NCBI GenBank assembly: GCA_037074705.1
Contig: CM073591.1
Span: 130,145,032-130,209,031, forward strand
DNA: 64,000 nt
Source: Zhengitettix transpicula
Taxonomy: Eukaryota > Arthropoda > Insecta > Orthoptera > Tetrigidae
Reading direction: 5' to 3'
Shown here: positions 21,651 through 34,800 of the stretch, piece after piece
Numbering within the stretch: the first letter of the stretch is position 1
Layout: each line of letters opens with the position of its first letter
The notes under the pieces: generated by a model
Told to the model about the DNA's origin: nothing
Databases searched by the model: none
The model's input: the letters and a program-made list of their open reading frames with translations, nothing else
Position numbers and translations under genes: made by a program

Positions 21651-22787
21651 TTGACAATGTCAGAAATTGTCCGAGTGTCATGACAAACTAATAATCTGTC
21701 TCAGATAAATAATAAGATCACTCATTTTTGTGTATAAAAATTGGACTTTACTTACATATTGAAAGTAAATTTGTAATACAAATTAAAAATGTATGTTGTT
21801 GATCACATGTACTTTACTTTCGTAATATATTTAAAGCATTTCAGCAATAGAAATTTCATTTTATATAATACATATATCATTGATGTAAGAAATTGTTTTA
21901 TTTGCCAAGATGCAGTTAAAATAAAATATTTGTATATGAGAAATACATAGTAAATATAAGAATTTGTATTAATTTTAGTGTGTCATAGAATCAAGATGTA
22001 TTTATTCTACAGCCAATTATATATCTGGTTTTACAACCATATTTCAAATAGTTTCATTCAGGCTAATTTTTTTTATCAAGGCACTTATGAAATCATTGCA
22101 ATTATGACACTAACTGAAGCTTTAGTCATGATAGGTATCATACACACATTAACCATTTTATAAATTTATAGAGAAGAAATGGCTGAAATGAATACTTCCC
22201 CCATACATATACCTGTATAGAAGTCAACAATTAAATTGTAAATACTGAGAATTTTTTACCATTATACTGTCATTTTTTATATTATCAATAAATCCTTTAT
22301 CAGTATACAATTTATTTATATTAACATCTTTATATCACTTCAACTTTTGTGTTAAACATTTTCCATACAAAAAATTTGGAGCTTGTAAAAATTTAATTGA
22401 TTAAAAATGCCAGTTATGAAAAATTACATATTCAAAAATATTAAATTATTTAACCCTTTGAATACAATTCTTAATATTATTTGCTCTTATCAAATTATTT
22501 AATTTTTGAGTTTGATTCATAATTGTTACTTGTGTAATGGAGTATATTATATAGGATGAAAAGCCTCACTTTTAAATATTTATCATTATAATATTAAAAC
22601 ATTGTCACCATAATATAAATTCAACACAATCTTACCTCTCACCTGTAAGTGTATTAAGATCAAGATAATTTATGTTTCAATGTGTATAGAGATTACATTT
22701 CATTTCATTCTTGTTTGTCATGCACTTTCATTTCTTCCACTGTGTTCAATCTGTTACTAACAGATAATTAAAAAAAACTATGCACAC

Positions 22788-22793
22788 TTTATT
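22788..22793 (-). terminator. possible FAR polyadenylation signal AATAAA
   Basis: Minus-strand AATAAA 8 nt after the FAR stop codon (plus TTTATT). As with GNPTAB this would make a very short 3' UTR. Other minus-strand AATAAA sequences lie near 22314. Confidence 0.3.
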
Positions 22794-22801
22794 TTATATA
22801 A

Positions 22802-22874
22802 TCATCTTAATTTCAGAAACTTCAGCAGCAACATTATTGTTAAAAATTGAGTAAACCTATGAATCCAATACAGC
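22802..22874 (-). CDS. FAR: FAR coding exon 7 (last, 73 nt)
   Basis: The acceptor is TATCTTTTACAG; the first G completes a Lys codon from exon 6. It encodes [19 protein letters not shown] then LKLR-stop. LYWIHR follows [10 protein letters not shown] as in other FARs, and the hydrophobic tail is the usual membrane anchor. The exon is easily missed because exon 6 reads into an in-frame TAA just past its donor. Confidence 0.9.
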
Positions 22875-25800
22875 CTGTAAAAGATAAAGATGATATTAAA
22901 GTATTACTGTATATCCAAATCATATTAGCATTTTTTTCTTTAATAACTTTGGGTTCTCCATCCAAATCAGCAAAAAAAATCTTATATGCATAATCATTTA
23001 CCCACAATATGCCAACCTCAGGAGCTAATTAGCATTTAGAAAGTGCTTGGTGAGCTACCGGGGTCCTGATCCTCCTCCATCAGGAAAGAGGGTCTGAACT
23101 GTGTGCCAGCTGGGCCCTTGAAAATTTGTAATATTCTCTCACTTCAAACCGACTAGACCAACTATTGATTTCAGGCAAGTTGACTTCACTGATTCCTTTT
23201 CCTTTCTAAATGTGGTCCATTACATTTATTTTTAAACTATTTATTAACTTTTGACTCTTGCATTCTACTCATTCTACTTAAACATCTTCAAATTCCAGAA
23301 TTAAATATACTTGACAACTACATGTAAAAGTATGACAGTGGCTATATTATAATGAAATGATTGTAATAGGAAGAACAACTGTGACCTGGTTTGTATGTTT
23401 GTGTTAGTCTCACAGTGTTTACATTTTTAATCACCTGATGCAAGCAACAAAAATTGCAGAAATGTTGTGTGGTAGCTAATACTTGCGTTTCTCTGTTATT
23501 TGGCTATTTATTTAACTTTTAACACAGATGTATTATATTTCAATTCTAAAATATCTAACAAATGCTCAATACAGACTGTAATATAATGTGGTGATGTACA
23601 TTTAGTGGGAATTTTCCATTCGATTGTTAAAAGTCCCTGCTCCACATCCATGAGGAAACTACGGAGCTATTGTTGTTATTGGGATTTTAAGCAGTAGAAG
23701 GCATAATTAACTGTAAATATTGCAGTGTGAATCAAATCATTGCTGATTAAGCTTGATATCTAACTGCATGCACATTGTGATATTACACCACATGATTTTG
23801 AGCAAAATAAACAGATGCGCATTAATTATTTCTGGGTGATACCTATCTATAATAATACAAAAATTGTAAACAATACATGTTTATCTTATTATTATTATTG
23901 ATACAGACAAATTAATAATTATGAAATATAACTGAACAGGTGACTCTTTATTCTCTCTTTTTTCTAATGAACTTTCACGAGCTACAATAAACACTCGTGA
24001 GATAACATTTGGTGACCACGGGTCATTTTAGTAGAATAGTTATTAATTAAATGAGTGTGTACTATTACATTTTAATAATTATTTGTTATTAATAAACCTA
24101 TGAGAAACATACTTATTTGTCATGTGATTGATACAAGTGATTTCTAAAACTTAACAGAAGGTATATTTTAATTATATAGTAAAAAGATATTTCAAAGAAA
24201 GAACCATGGGCAATTGTAAAGTACTTTGTTTTTTATAAGATTAATGAATTTGTTTATAAAGTGTGTATAATTCAAAGAAAGAATTGTTTTCAATTCGTTA
24301 TTAGCTCTAAAGGTTATGAAACTAAATATGATATACATAAATAATAAAAATTTAAAAACTTAATTCACTGAATAGATGATGTGGTAGGCAAAAAAATTAA
24401 TTTCATGTTAATCAACAATAGTTTTTGGAAAATGGTCAAGTTGGTACTAGGTCATGGGGATAAACTTGAGTGGTTTGGCAATAGAATACTGTATTAGTGA
24501 GAGAGTAGATGTAGTATTGTGTAAACAAACACATGTACTTGTTTGTAAGAAACTTAATCTAGCACATCATATAGTCCATAATGGAATCCTTATGACTACC
24601 TGAGGCTACTTCCAGATATACATTAAAATGAAACACATTTAAAACTGCTCCCAAATTTCATAATTAATGACAATATAATGAATTTAAGAATAATGAACAT
24701 AATTACAAAATAGAGAAAAACTGTAAATCTATATTAAAAATTATTAAACACACAATAACATTGAATAACACTAGTCTTTACTTACTTCTGTAACTTTTTC
24801 TTTGCTCCCGGCAGAGTATCAGATGAGTCCTTCAATATGAATTTGCGAATTCCTAACATATAATGTTTAACATACTGATCCCAATCCATTTTGGACACAT
24901 CTACATCAAAAACTTCTTTGTCTTGAGAATCACGCATTAGCGCTTGTACATTGTCACTGTGGAACTTCCATTCATGCAAAGCAAAAAATTCTCCTGTTTT
25001 TGCTGCCATTTGAAATCGACGAGAAATCTTTAGCATTCTTAGGAGAAAACAATTTTAAAGTTATTAAAGAACATGATTAAAATTTGTAATCATTGGAAAC
25101 AAAAACTACATTATTAGTGAAATTATAAAGAAACATGTCTTCAATAGTATGGAAAAATAATTGTAGGACTGTACACAAATCTGCTAAAATTATATAGAAA
25201 TAATATTTCTAAAAATTGGTTTTCAAATATTAAGCATTTAACAATAGTGACTTAGTTTTCTTCTATTTAATTGTATCAATGACTTTCACAAGATGGATAT
25301 TAAGTATCTTAAAAATTTAATATTTTTTATTATTTAATTAATACATTAATGGCATTCAAAATATTGAAAAATGGGATTAATATCACAATAATTTATTCAA
25401 TATCCACTACTTCATGTTTTGAAGAACTCAAAGTCTAACCACACAAGTAAATAGATTTTTGGTTAGCAGTGCAAAAAAATGAAAAGTTGACCTGACAGTT
25501 TGAATATATAAAAATATGTCTACACACATTTTTATGCCTTCCGTAAAGCATAATAATTATTCTTCAAGAGAAGTATATATGACTCCAATGTAGAGCAGAA
25601 GTATTGACCATTTTAGATATTTTATAATTATTGTGGCCCTAAAAATTATTGATTGATCTGGAAAAGTGAGACAAAGATGACACTTGAATTGAAATTTTGC
25701 AAGGGTTTATAAGTCAGAAGCTGGTCAGATTTGAGATCAATGGCACCAGGGACACATAAAAGAAAACTTATGTGTGATGATATTTCTTCATTCTTTCAAG

Positions 25801-28800
25801 AAGAATTGCCAAAAAAAAAATGTATCTGGCGACCAACTCATGATTGATGTAAGAGTGTAGCCCTTTCACAACAGATGCTGATTTATTCAAATTATTTACT
25901 GAATAAACCCATAAAATATGGATTAATTTTTTTTGCATTTTTGACTCAGAATCTTCATATCTGTAAATTTATTGTGGCAAACAATTCACAAGGTGTCTAT
26001 TTGAACAATTGTATTTGCCAGGCAAATGTTAGGATTACAACTGTAATTTGTGTTATTAAAGGTAAATAGTTTCTCATCAAAGTCATAACACACACGGGCA
26101 TGAAAAAAAAGAATTACAGCCATCAAGAACTAGTGAAGTCAGTATTTCATACTTTGGTTGTCAAAAGGATATGATACACATCAGTTTCTCATCTGATGAA
26201 AAAAGCAAGTGTATCATACTGCACATGATAATGACAAATTCTACCTAGATGAGAATAAACAACATAGAATCTTGGATTATAACAAATATAAAGGAAGAGT
26301 TGAAGTAGTGGGCCAATTTGGTGGTAACTTGAGTGTTGCATGAAAAACAAATAGGTGGAAAAGTGCAGTATTTTTTTTAACTAAATTTTATATAATGGGT
26401 ATAAATTAGTAAAACCTTTTCAATTGGATTTATTACCTCAAATTTTAATATGATAATCTTCATTTGTAAAATGCATATTGCCTGGATATGTATTTATATT
26501 AAAATGGAAAACTAATTAATTCCACACTAATCTATTGGACATTTGAAATATTTTATAATGAACTCCTATCCTATCGCCCTTTCCCCTACATACTGATTGG
26601 GGCTGAATATATGACTTAACCGGCATCAGGAGCATCACTATTCATTTTAACAATATTGAAAACTACAGATCGACACAAACATGGGCCATTTTGGACAATT
26701 TTTCCCCTTCCCTGCTGACCCCTACCATACTGATGCTGAAATATGATATTTTGACACTAATATTGGTTATTTTTTCATTGATTTTAAGTGTTACCACAAT
26801 CCACCCCAAAGTATTTTCTTTTATATATTGTAAGTCAATTTGAAGCAAAGTATGTAAAAATGACTGTGTATACTCCATACACTGCCACTCCAATATTACA
26901 CCATAGATCAACTGTCTCCAACATTTTGTTGGAAAGGAATTAGTATCTAAAATATTAAAAATATACATACATAAACAAAATAGAAAGAAACTTACATAGG
27001 TTTTGCTCCTTGGAGTCTCAAAACCATATCAACAATAAATGCTGGCACAAAATGGAAGAGTGAATCACAAATGTTGTGCATCAATCTATTAGTCCTAAAA
27101 GTGAAGCCTGGATACCACATTACATGACGGGTTGGTGTTGCACATGCATGCTTTTGGGTAAGTTGTCCAAATTTGTACCAATGCACAGGGTTTCTCATTC
27201 CTGATGTACAGTTGTACACTCTTACAGTATTTTGTCTGTTGAAATAGGATGCAAAATCTTATACAAAAAATTGAAATATTGAAAGTATTCAGAGTTACAA
27301 AATAATAAATTACTATCTTAAGAATTTCAGATTTAAAGGATAATAAGTATTCAGACAAAAATTGTAGTTACAAATTTATTTAAAATATTTGTGATATACA
27401 CACCAAATCTGTTGTAAAAGCCAAACATTTATTTTAAAATAATTGACATATTTTAAAAAAGAATGATATTGACATATTGCAGGTCAAAAGTGAAACTTGA
27501 TTTCATAGATGTGAGGGATGCCCTGGACCAGTATAATGGCTAGATAATAATGAAATTGTGATACATTTCTATCAGCAGTATTACAAAATGGAAAAAAAAA
27601 ATACATTGACAATGTTCTACATAAACTAGATGACACCACAGCCACAAAAGAGTTAAGGAACTAATTATTGAACTGAATACTAAAAACATTTTAGTCATAA
27701 ATAATATTATTATTCTATTTAAAACCTAATGTTTATCAGACACAATTGGGATGAAATGTGTGGGCAAACAGCATGTTAGAAATTTGTTAACCTAGTTTTC
27801 TTATAATAAATTATAATTGAATGCTACTACACTCCTGAAGAGGTCCCAATCAGGGATGAAATGTTGTGTATGATATATTATGTCTTGAATGGAATAATAA
27901 AAAAATTCAGACTAATAGGCTGTTGTTTTTAATATTTAACTTAAAAATGAAGTCAGACATAATTGATGTCTAAATAATAAACATCTTAGATGGACCAAGA
28001 ACTGTTAATATAAAATATATAAAAACAGAGAAGGAAAAATAAATATTTGGGATGAAGATAAACCTAAAAATTCTGCACATATTTGAAATTAAGGTGTATT
28101 GAAGGTTAACAAATCATTTACTGGATTATAAAAGATGAATGTTTGCACATGGCGCCCCTTTGTATAAACTGGCAACTAGATGCTAAATTATGTACAAAAG
28201 TATGTAAGTAATTTCCTCCTTTTTTCTGTTAACAGTTTCTAATGTGAGAGATTGTTAGCACGTATTATTACTACACAAGAGTGTAGTTTCCAAAAAGAGG
28301 TGTAGTTATAATATGTGAAATCATCATTAAGATGGTCAAGGTTACTTTGAATGTCTAGATATCTATATAAGCAGACAGATGTACAAAATTAATCAGACTT
28401 GTCCTATCCTTGATAAGCTTGGAGTTAACAAGTGCAACATTGGCAAACTCACTGAAAAAAATACATGGCACAACAGCCCGAAAACAGATAGTTACTAATG
28501 AAGTTTAATTGGCCATGAAAACAAATAGTTATTTTACATCATTCAGCTGTATTTGATTAATAGAAAATATTTGCAAACATTGTTATCTCCCAGCTGTACA
28601 GTTGCAAGCTATTTCAATGTTCTTTAAAACTGAATCAGAATATATTGGTTTTCTAAAACAAAAATATTACACCACTTGATTTAGAAATGTTGCCCATCAA
28701 TGAAATTTATGATTTAATTTTCTACTTAACAAAAGTAATTGTGCTGTTAATCTTAGCAAGCTACCAAAAATAATTCACGTTTATGGCTTATAAATATTGA

Positions 28801-31800
28801 ATATAACAAATACAATTCTTGGATTTCATCCTGAGCCAATAGATAATTCATCAATGTTTTGTCAGCTAGCACCGCCATCATAGACATTGTCTTGGGTTGA
28901 AACCTGGGAATTATTTGGAACAAATTCAAAATGCTCTCTATATTGAATAAATTTTAATTAACTCACTTGTAAGTAGCTGTATGCCATGCTACAGCTATGA
29001 GGGTATTGACAACAAAGTCAACTGGAATAAGGTCCATTATCAGTTTCTGATCGCAAATGATACTGCGAATTGTACCTCTGCCAATTTCCATCATTATTCC
29101 TGTGATCCCACAGACATTATCCACCCAACCTGGAAATGGTTCTCTCCATGCGGCAGTAACTAGAAACATTTATGAATAAATAGCATACTTTTTAAAGTTT
29201 ACATATGTCTGAATTTATTACTTTTATGTGCAGAAATAGCTATTAGTTTTTTAGGCACAAAGTTAATTTCAAATGTTCCCATTAAATTTTATACCTCTAC
29301 ATCTTTGCTAGTTTGAAGAAAAATTAAGACTCCTATAAAACATCTACAACTTTAAACTTATGTACCATATATCTCAAAACTATCTGAAGAAATCTTTGAA
29401 ATTATAAGCTAATCATAACATAAATTGCAAACCATAAGATAATAGTTTTTGAAGATGAAGTTAACATTATATAGGAGAAACTGGAAGTTTCAACTTCCCA
29501 AGTTTCCTGTAATATGCACAGATTTAAAATGGAATTTAAATAAGTCATTCACAAAATTTCAAGTAAATCTGTTTGAATTGTTAAACAACCATGTTTATTG
29601 TGACACCAATGAAGTTCATTGCAGCTAATAAATGAACATTTTTCACTGTCAACCACACTTACTTCTACCCCAAAACCACAGTTTAACATCACAGTTAAAA
29701 TTCCAAGCACCATTCAAATTTTTACTGTTTAAAAGTTTGATTGAATCTTCTTTCTTGCCTGTACATTATAAGAATCTTCTAGATGCTATTGAACAGGAGT
29801 TAATAAGAATAATTTAGTGAACTTCAATTTTTGTCTAGGCTTTCCTATATTAAGTAAAGAAAGAGACATAGTATCTTAAAATATATATCTTGTATTCTGT
29901 AATTTATGACATGATAGTAAAGACAAATAAATGTAAATTAAAAAACTAATAAGTTTAAAGAAACTATGTAATCAATTATTAAATACTCATTGATTGTTTT
30001 ACAAAATTTATATATCTATAATGTCAAATATTATTATAAAATTATATATAAGAATACCATACTACACTCTAAACCAGATGCTATCTGAAGACAATGGAAA
30101 CAGATGCATGCATGCAGATTGTAAACAATTTACTGACATAAGTGGGATTAGCAGTAGAGTGCCATAGTTCATATTAGAGAACCAAATTTTTGCCAAACCA
30201 ATAAGTCATAAACAAATAAACTATCTGCCAACAGGACTCTTAAAAATTATAGTGAAAGTAGAGATGAGGCATAATTTTATAAATTATTTTATTTTATTGA
30301 AAATAAATTGTACATATGTTTATATTAAATATTCAATATTAAACTGTATTATTTCAGAGACATTGGTGAAACTGAGCATTACTGAAAAAATCTTGTGATT
30401 GTAAGAGACTATGGTGTGTTGCTCAAGTAGGTTACTGATTGACATCAGAATAGATATTTGTCATTTTTTGCAAGTGGATGTGACTTGATTATTTTATGGG
30501 AAAGATGGTTTCAAAGGTGTACATGATTATATAGTGTTTATTAAATTACCTATTGATGGTCTCACTATTGAAGCTGGAAGATCACCAGCTTTCTCTGAGA
30601 CGACCCATTCAGCCATGGCTTTTGTTAATGTGTAAGTATTAGGATGCTTTCCTTGAAGATGCCTTGACACAACTTCTAAGGCTTCATCACTCAATACATC
30701 ACAGCACTGCATCACTCTGTCTGGATCAGCAGGAGGATTATAAACAATTTCTCGGACTTCTTTTTTATCAGCATTAGAATATGCTGTTGAAACATGGACA
30801 AATGCCTAAAAAACAGTTGAAGAAAATACATTAATATATTAATGATTGTAAATGGAATCAAAATACTTGGATAGCTATGATATTAAAAATTCATAAAAAC
30901 AAATATGGTATAATATGATTCTTCCAGTAGACTAATAATTCTGTCAAAGCTGTAACAATTTTTTATTGAAGTGCCACTGATGAAATACCATTGTCAAACT
31001 GTGAAAAAATTATGATTATTAATACTTCAAAAATGGGCAGAATATTTAAACGTGGAAAATGTTAAATATTCTGCTGACAATAAAATGTATAACAAACCTT
31101 AAGACAATTCATTTCTTGACAGAGTTGAATAACTTTCTGAGTGCCCATGGTATTGAGAATAAGGGCATCTCTAAGATTTTCATTGAAGCGGACGGTTGCA
31201 GCAGAATGAAATACCACATTGACTGTGGATGTGAGTCTTTGGCGATCTGCAGGACTCAGTCCCAGTGCTGGTTCAGTTACATCTCCATTGATGCTCACTA
31301 CTTTGCTAAAAACTCCAGGGCATTCTTGTCTGATTCGGTCAAAAACCTTCAAAATGACAAGAAGAAAAAGTCACTCACAGTTAATAATAATAATTTAAAA
31401 TTTCTAGTAATGTATTAATGAAACAGTCACATGAAGAACAAATCTGCCGGGCACAGTATAAATATTGATAATATATTATGTTGGTATAATAAATTAACAG
31501 ATATTGAATTAATATTACAACAAAGGGTTTAATTATGAATTACATAGCTGTTAATTTTTAATGCTAACAGACATAGTTAATAAAATTTGTGTTCATTAAA
31601 CTGATATTATATTGACATCAAAATTATTTCTAGAATATATTTCTAACTTTATTAAATTCACATTCCTTATATCTCATTTTGCTTTCTGATACTTGGACTG
31701 TATGTATTGATAGTTTATTTTTTTCCCAATGCCTATTAAAAACATATAATTGAGAAAAGATAATGACTTGGCTAATAAACAGAGAAAATCATGTGATAAA

Positions 31801-34800
31801 TTAAGTACAACACTACATTTCTGCAATATTTGTTCCTTCCTCCAGATGAATAAAAATTCCAAGAGCTGTAAGAGTTACACACCAGATAAACCAGGCGTTG
31901 AACTCAAAAGCCTTTGTTATTTAATTTATTACTTAACTTTGTTTGCTTATTAGCTACTTACTTAGTTTTGTCAATTTTCATCTAATACATATGTTTTTTT
32001 TCAAATGTAATTTAAAATTTAGATATACTGTGTTTACAGAAAACTACATAAAATTCACAGTGACCTATAAAAGTAGCATATTTGTGATCAAAAACACTCC
32101 AATCACATTATTATTTATAAAATCATAATTTGCATTTTAGTCCTCTTGAGACTGCTTTCTTTGCTTATTAAGTGCTTTACCTATTTTGGAGATTGTGTGT
32201 GCCTTTTCTACCAAAAAATAAAATTTCAGATAAAATAAGTGTGGAATTCATACCAACTCAGTGGTGACATATCATTGTTGTGTTATGTGGCAGTGTTTTA
32301 AAAGGTACATTGTTGTTGACTGCTTCTGCAGCATTGAAGCTTCACATTTTAAAATTTTCAATTGGCTTGGCCTGACAGAATTATTATTTGCCTTCAATAT
32401 TTTTTTGTAATAAACATTTATCTTTTGTTTGTTTTAATAATACGGTGAATATTAAGGAAAGAATATGATCATAATTCTTGCCAATAAAAATAATTTAATT
32501 ATTGTTTCATTCAATATACATATATTCTTTTAAATTGTTTACCAGTTTATACTGGACCTGTTTGAAAAACAAAGGCTATCATTATTTGTTTTTTCTGAAC
32601 TTAAATAAAAAGAATTCTTATTTATGGCCGCTGGTCAACTTCAGAATATTTATTAGTGTTTTTTTAAAAAACGAAAATTTAATCGTCTTTCTCAGAGTAT
32701 TCTAATTGTATTAAAATAATACTTATCCAATTAAAGTGAATTATTCATAAATCGGACCTAATTATATTTATGTTGAATATGTGAAACATCATGAGCCAAA
32801 TTGACTTTGGTCACGTTTGATCTTATTTCGGTTATTTTTTCTGTATTTTATTCACAAAAACACATCTTCAAATATTTAGCAGTACAGCAGATATTTAAAT
32901 CTGAGAATGAAAGCCACGATGACCGTTTTTATTCATCCGGTACGTAGGATATAATTTAAAGGAGAGAAAATGAGCCTGCTGTCCCTGAATAATTGCATAG
33001 TCTAATGAAATCGTCCGAAATGCTGTCTAATTACGTGAATGCTATCGAAAGTGATGCTAGTTAATTATATAATATTTTCAAAGAGCGGATAAACTACTCT
33101 GTGTATATATTTTTTTGTCTTTGGTAGACTAATCATAGTTTATCCGAGGTTAAGTAATGATCAAAACGTTTCTAAGTGAAATTTACGTTGCGGTAAGGTA
33201 ACTTGAAGAAAATGTGCGTATACGTTTGCGAGCCGAACCGTTCCCGAACTGATTGTTCTCATGATTGGAACTGGGTTTAACGTTTTGATATCAGATTGTG
33301 ATGCAGTTCGTTGTTTTCCTTCCACTCGCGAACTTCCGGACTCTATCGTCCACTTCCTTTTCCCCCGCGCACCCACAGTTTTTTATTTCTTTGTGGAGTT
33401 TACAGGGGAAAATTTACTTAGACTAATTGATATTTAAAAAAATCAAAGATTTAATCTGGCCATAAACACAATTAAAAGAAGGAAAATAGGTGCCGAAGTG
33501 AATACATCTGCGGACCAAAAGAAGTGACGAGCTAACTTCCAGCCGACAAGAGAACGTCCAAACAAAAAGCAGCATGGAGATAGGGATAGGTAAGTTATAA
33601 AACGATATCACAAACACTTGCATATACATATTTTTTTTATGTAAGTCGTACTCTCTTTATGTAATAATTTTACAACAACCTATTTAACGTATTTTAAAAC
33701 CAAGTGTAAAATAAATTCAATATCAAAAAGAGGTCCAATTGTTGATCCAGACTACGCATTTTTAATTATTGGACAGAATTAAACTAACAATCTAGACATT
33801 AATTAAATAAATATAACGACCAATAAGTGAGAATAATCTTTATATTAAATATTCACTTCAATGCTTACGTTGACATTGAAGACAATACAAATTTGAAAAC
33901 ACTACTTTTTGTCCCCAAATGTTGAATTCAACTGTTGAACATAATAGTTGAAAAAGATAATTCTTTTATAATTAATTTTTGTGATAAAAATGTCTTCAAG
34001 AATGTTGAATTTTTGTATTAATTAGATTTTACAAAGGGCCAAGATCTTCACTTTGTGGGTTAAAAAAATTATTTAATATGATAGAAAATAATTTTTATTA
34101 TTATTTATTATATATTTTGTAATAATTTTATATAACTACAAATGGCTGAATAAAAATAACTATTACGTGAAAAAACTAACAAAACATTTATTATCAATTT
34201 TAAATACATATAATATTTGGGATCTCAGGGTCTTTATCTGGGTTTGATAAATGGGTGAATTTTATACAATCAAATTACATTTAGCTTTTATTGAAGTTAA
34301 TGCGTCTGAAACATAGACGAACTTGGTTGTGGATAAAATAACACTATTGATTGAATTTAAATGTAATAATTAAATAATTATTATTAAAGAACCAAATAAT
34401 TAAAGAACGATAATTAAAGCACGATCTGACATATCTTTTAAAAGTGGTTTACAATATGATTTTAAAGTTTTTTTACTTACGGCCGCCCAGGACTCGTTTT
34501 AGGGTTTTAGTGCACAAAATTTGGGGATATCACTGATTCTAGTATTCACAGACTCTAAATGTCAACAATTCTAATTGGCGTAGTTTCTCGATGCTTTGCT
34601 GCAACCTGGATTTGCAGATCTCGTGTAGTTTTAGTTGGATATGGTCTATGGTCAGCAAGTTGAATTTCCACTCTGCCACCGATTACGACGTTAATTTCAA
34701 TCTCTCCTTCCCTACTGAAGATTGTTTTACTTTTTCAATATTTTAGAGAATGTTTGTAACTGCTATCAGACTGTTCTATTTGCGGTCCGCTCGCCGTTCA

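Noticed and set aside
24782..24786. TAA as the natural end of FAR after KKKLQK
   Set aside because: The sequence CAGAA/GTAAGT is a strong donor, and a matching acceptor at 22875 continues the FAR consensus (LYWIHR plus a hydrophobic tail) in phase.
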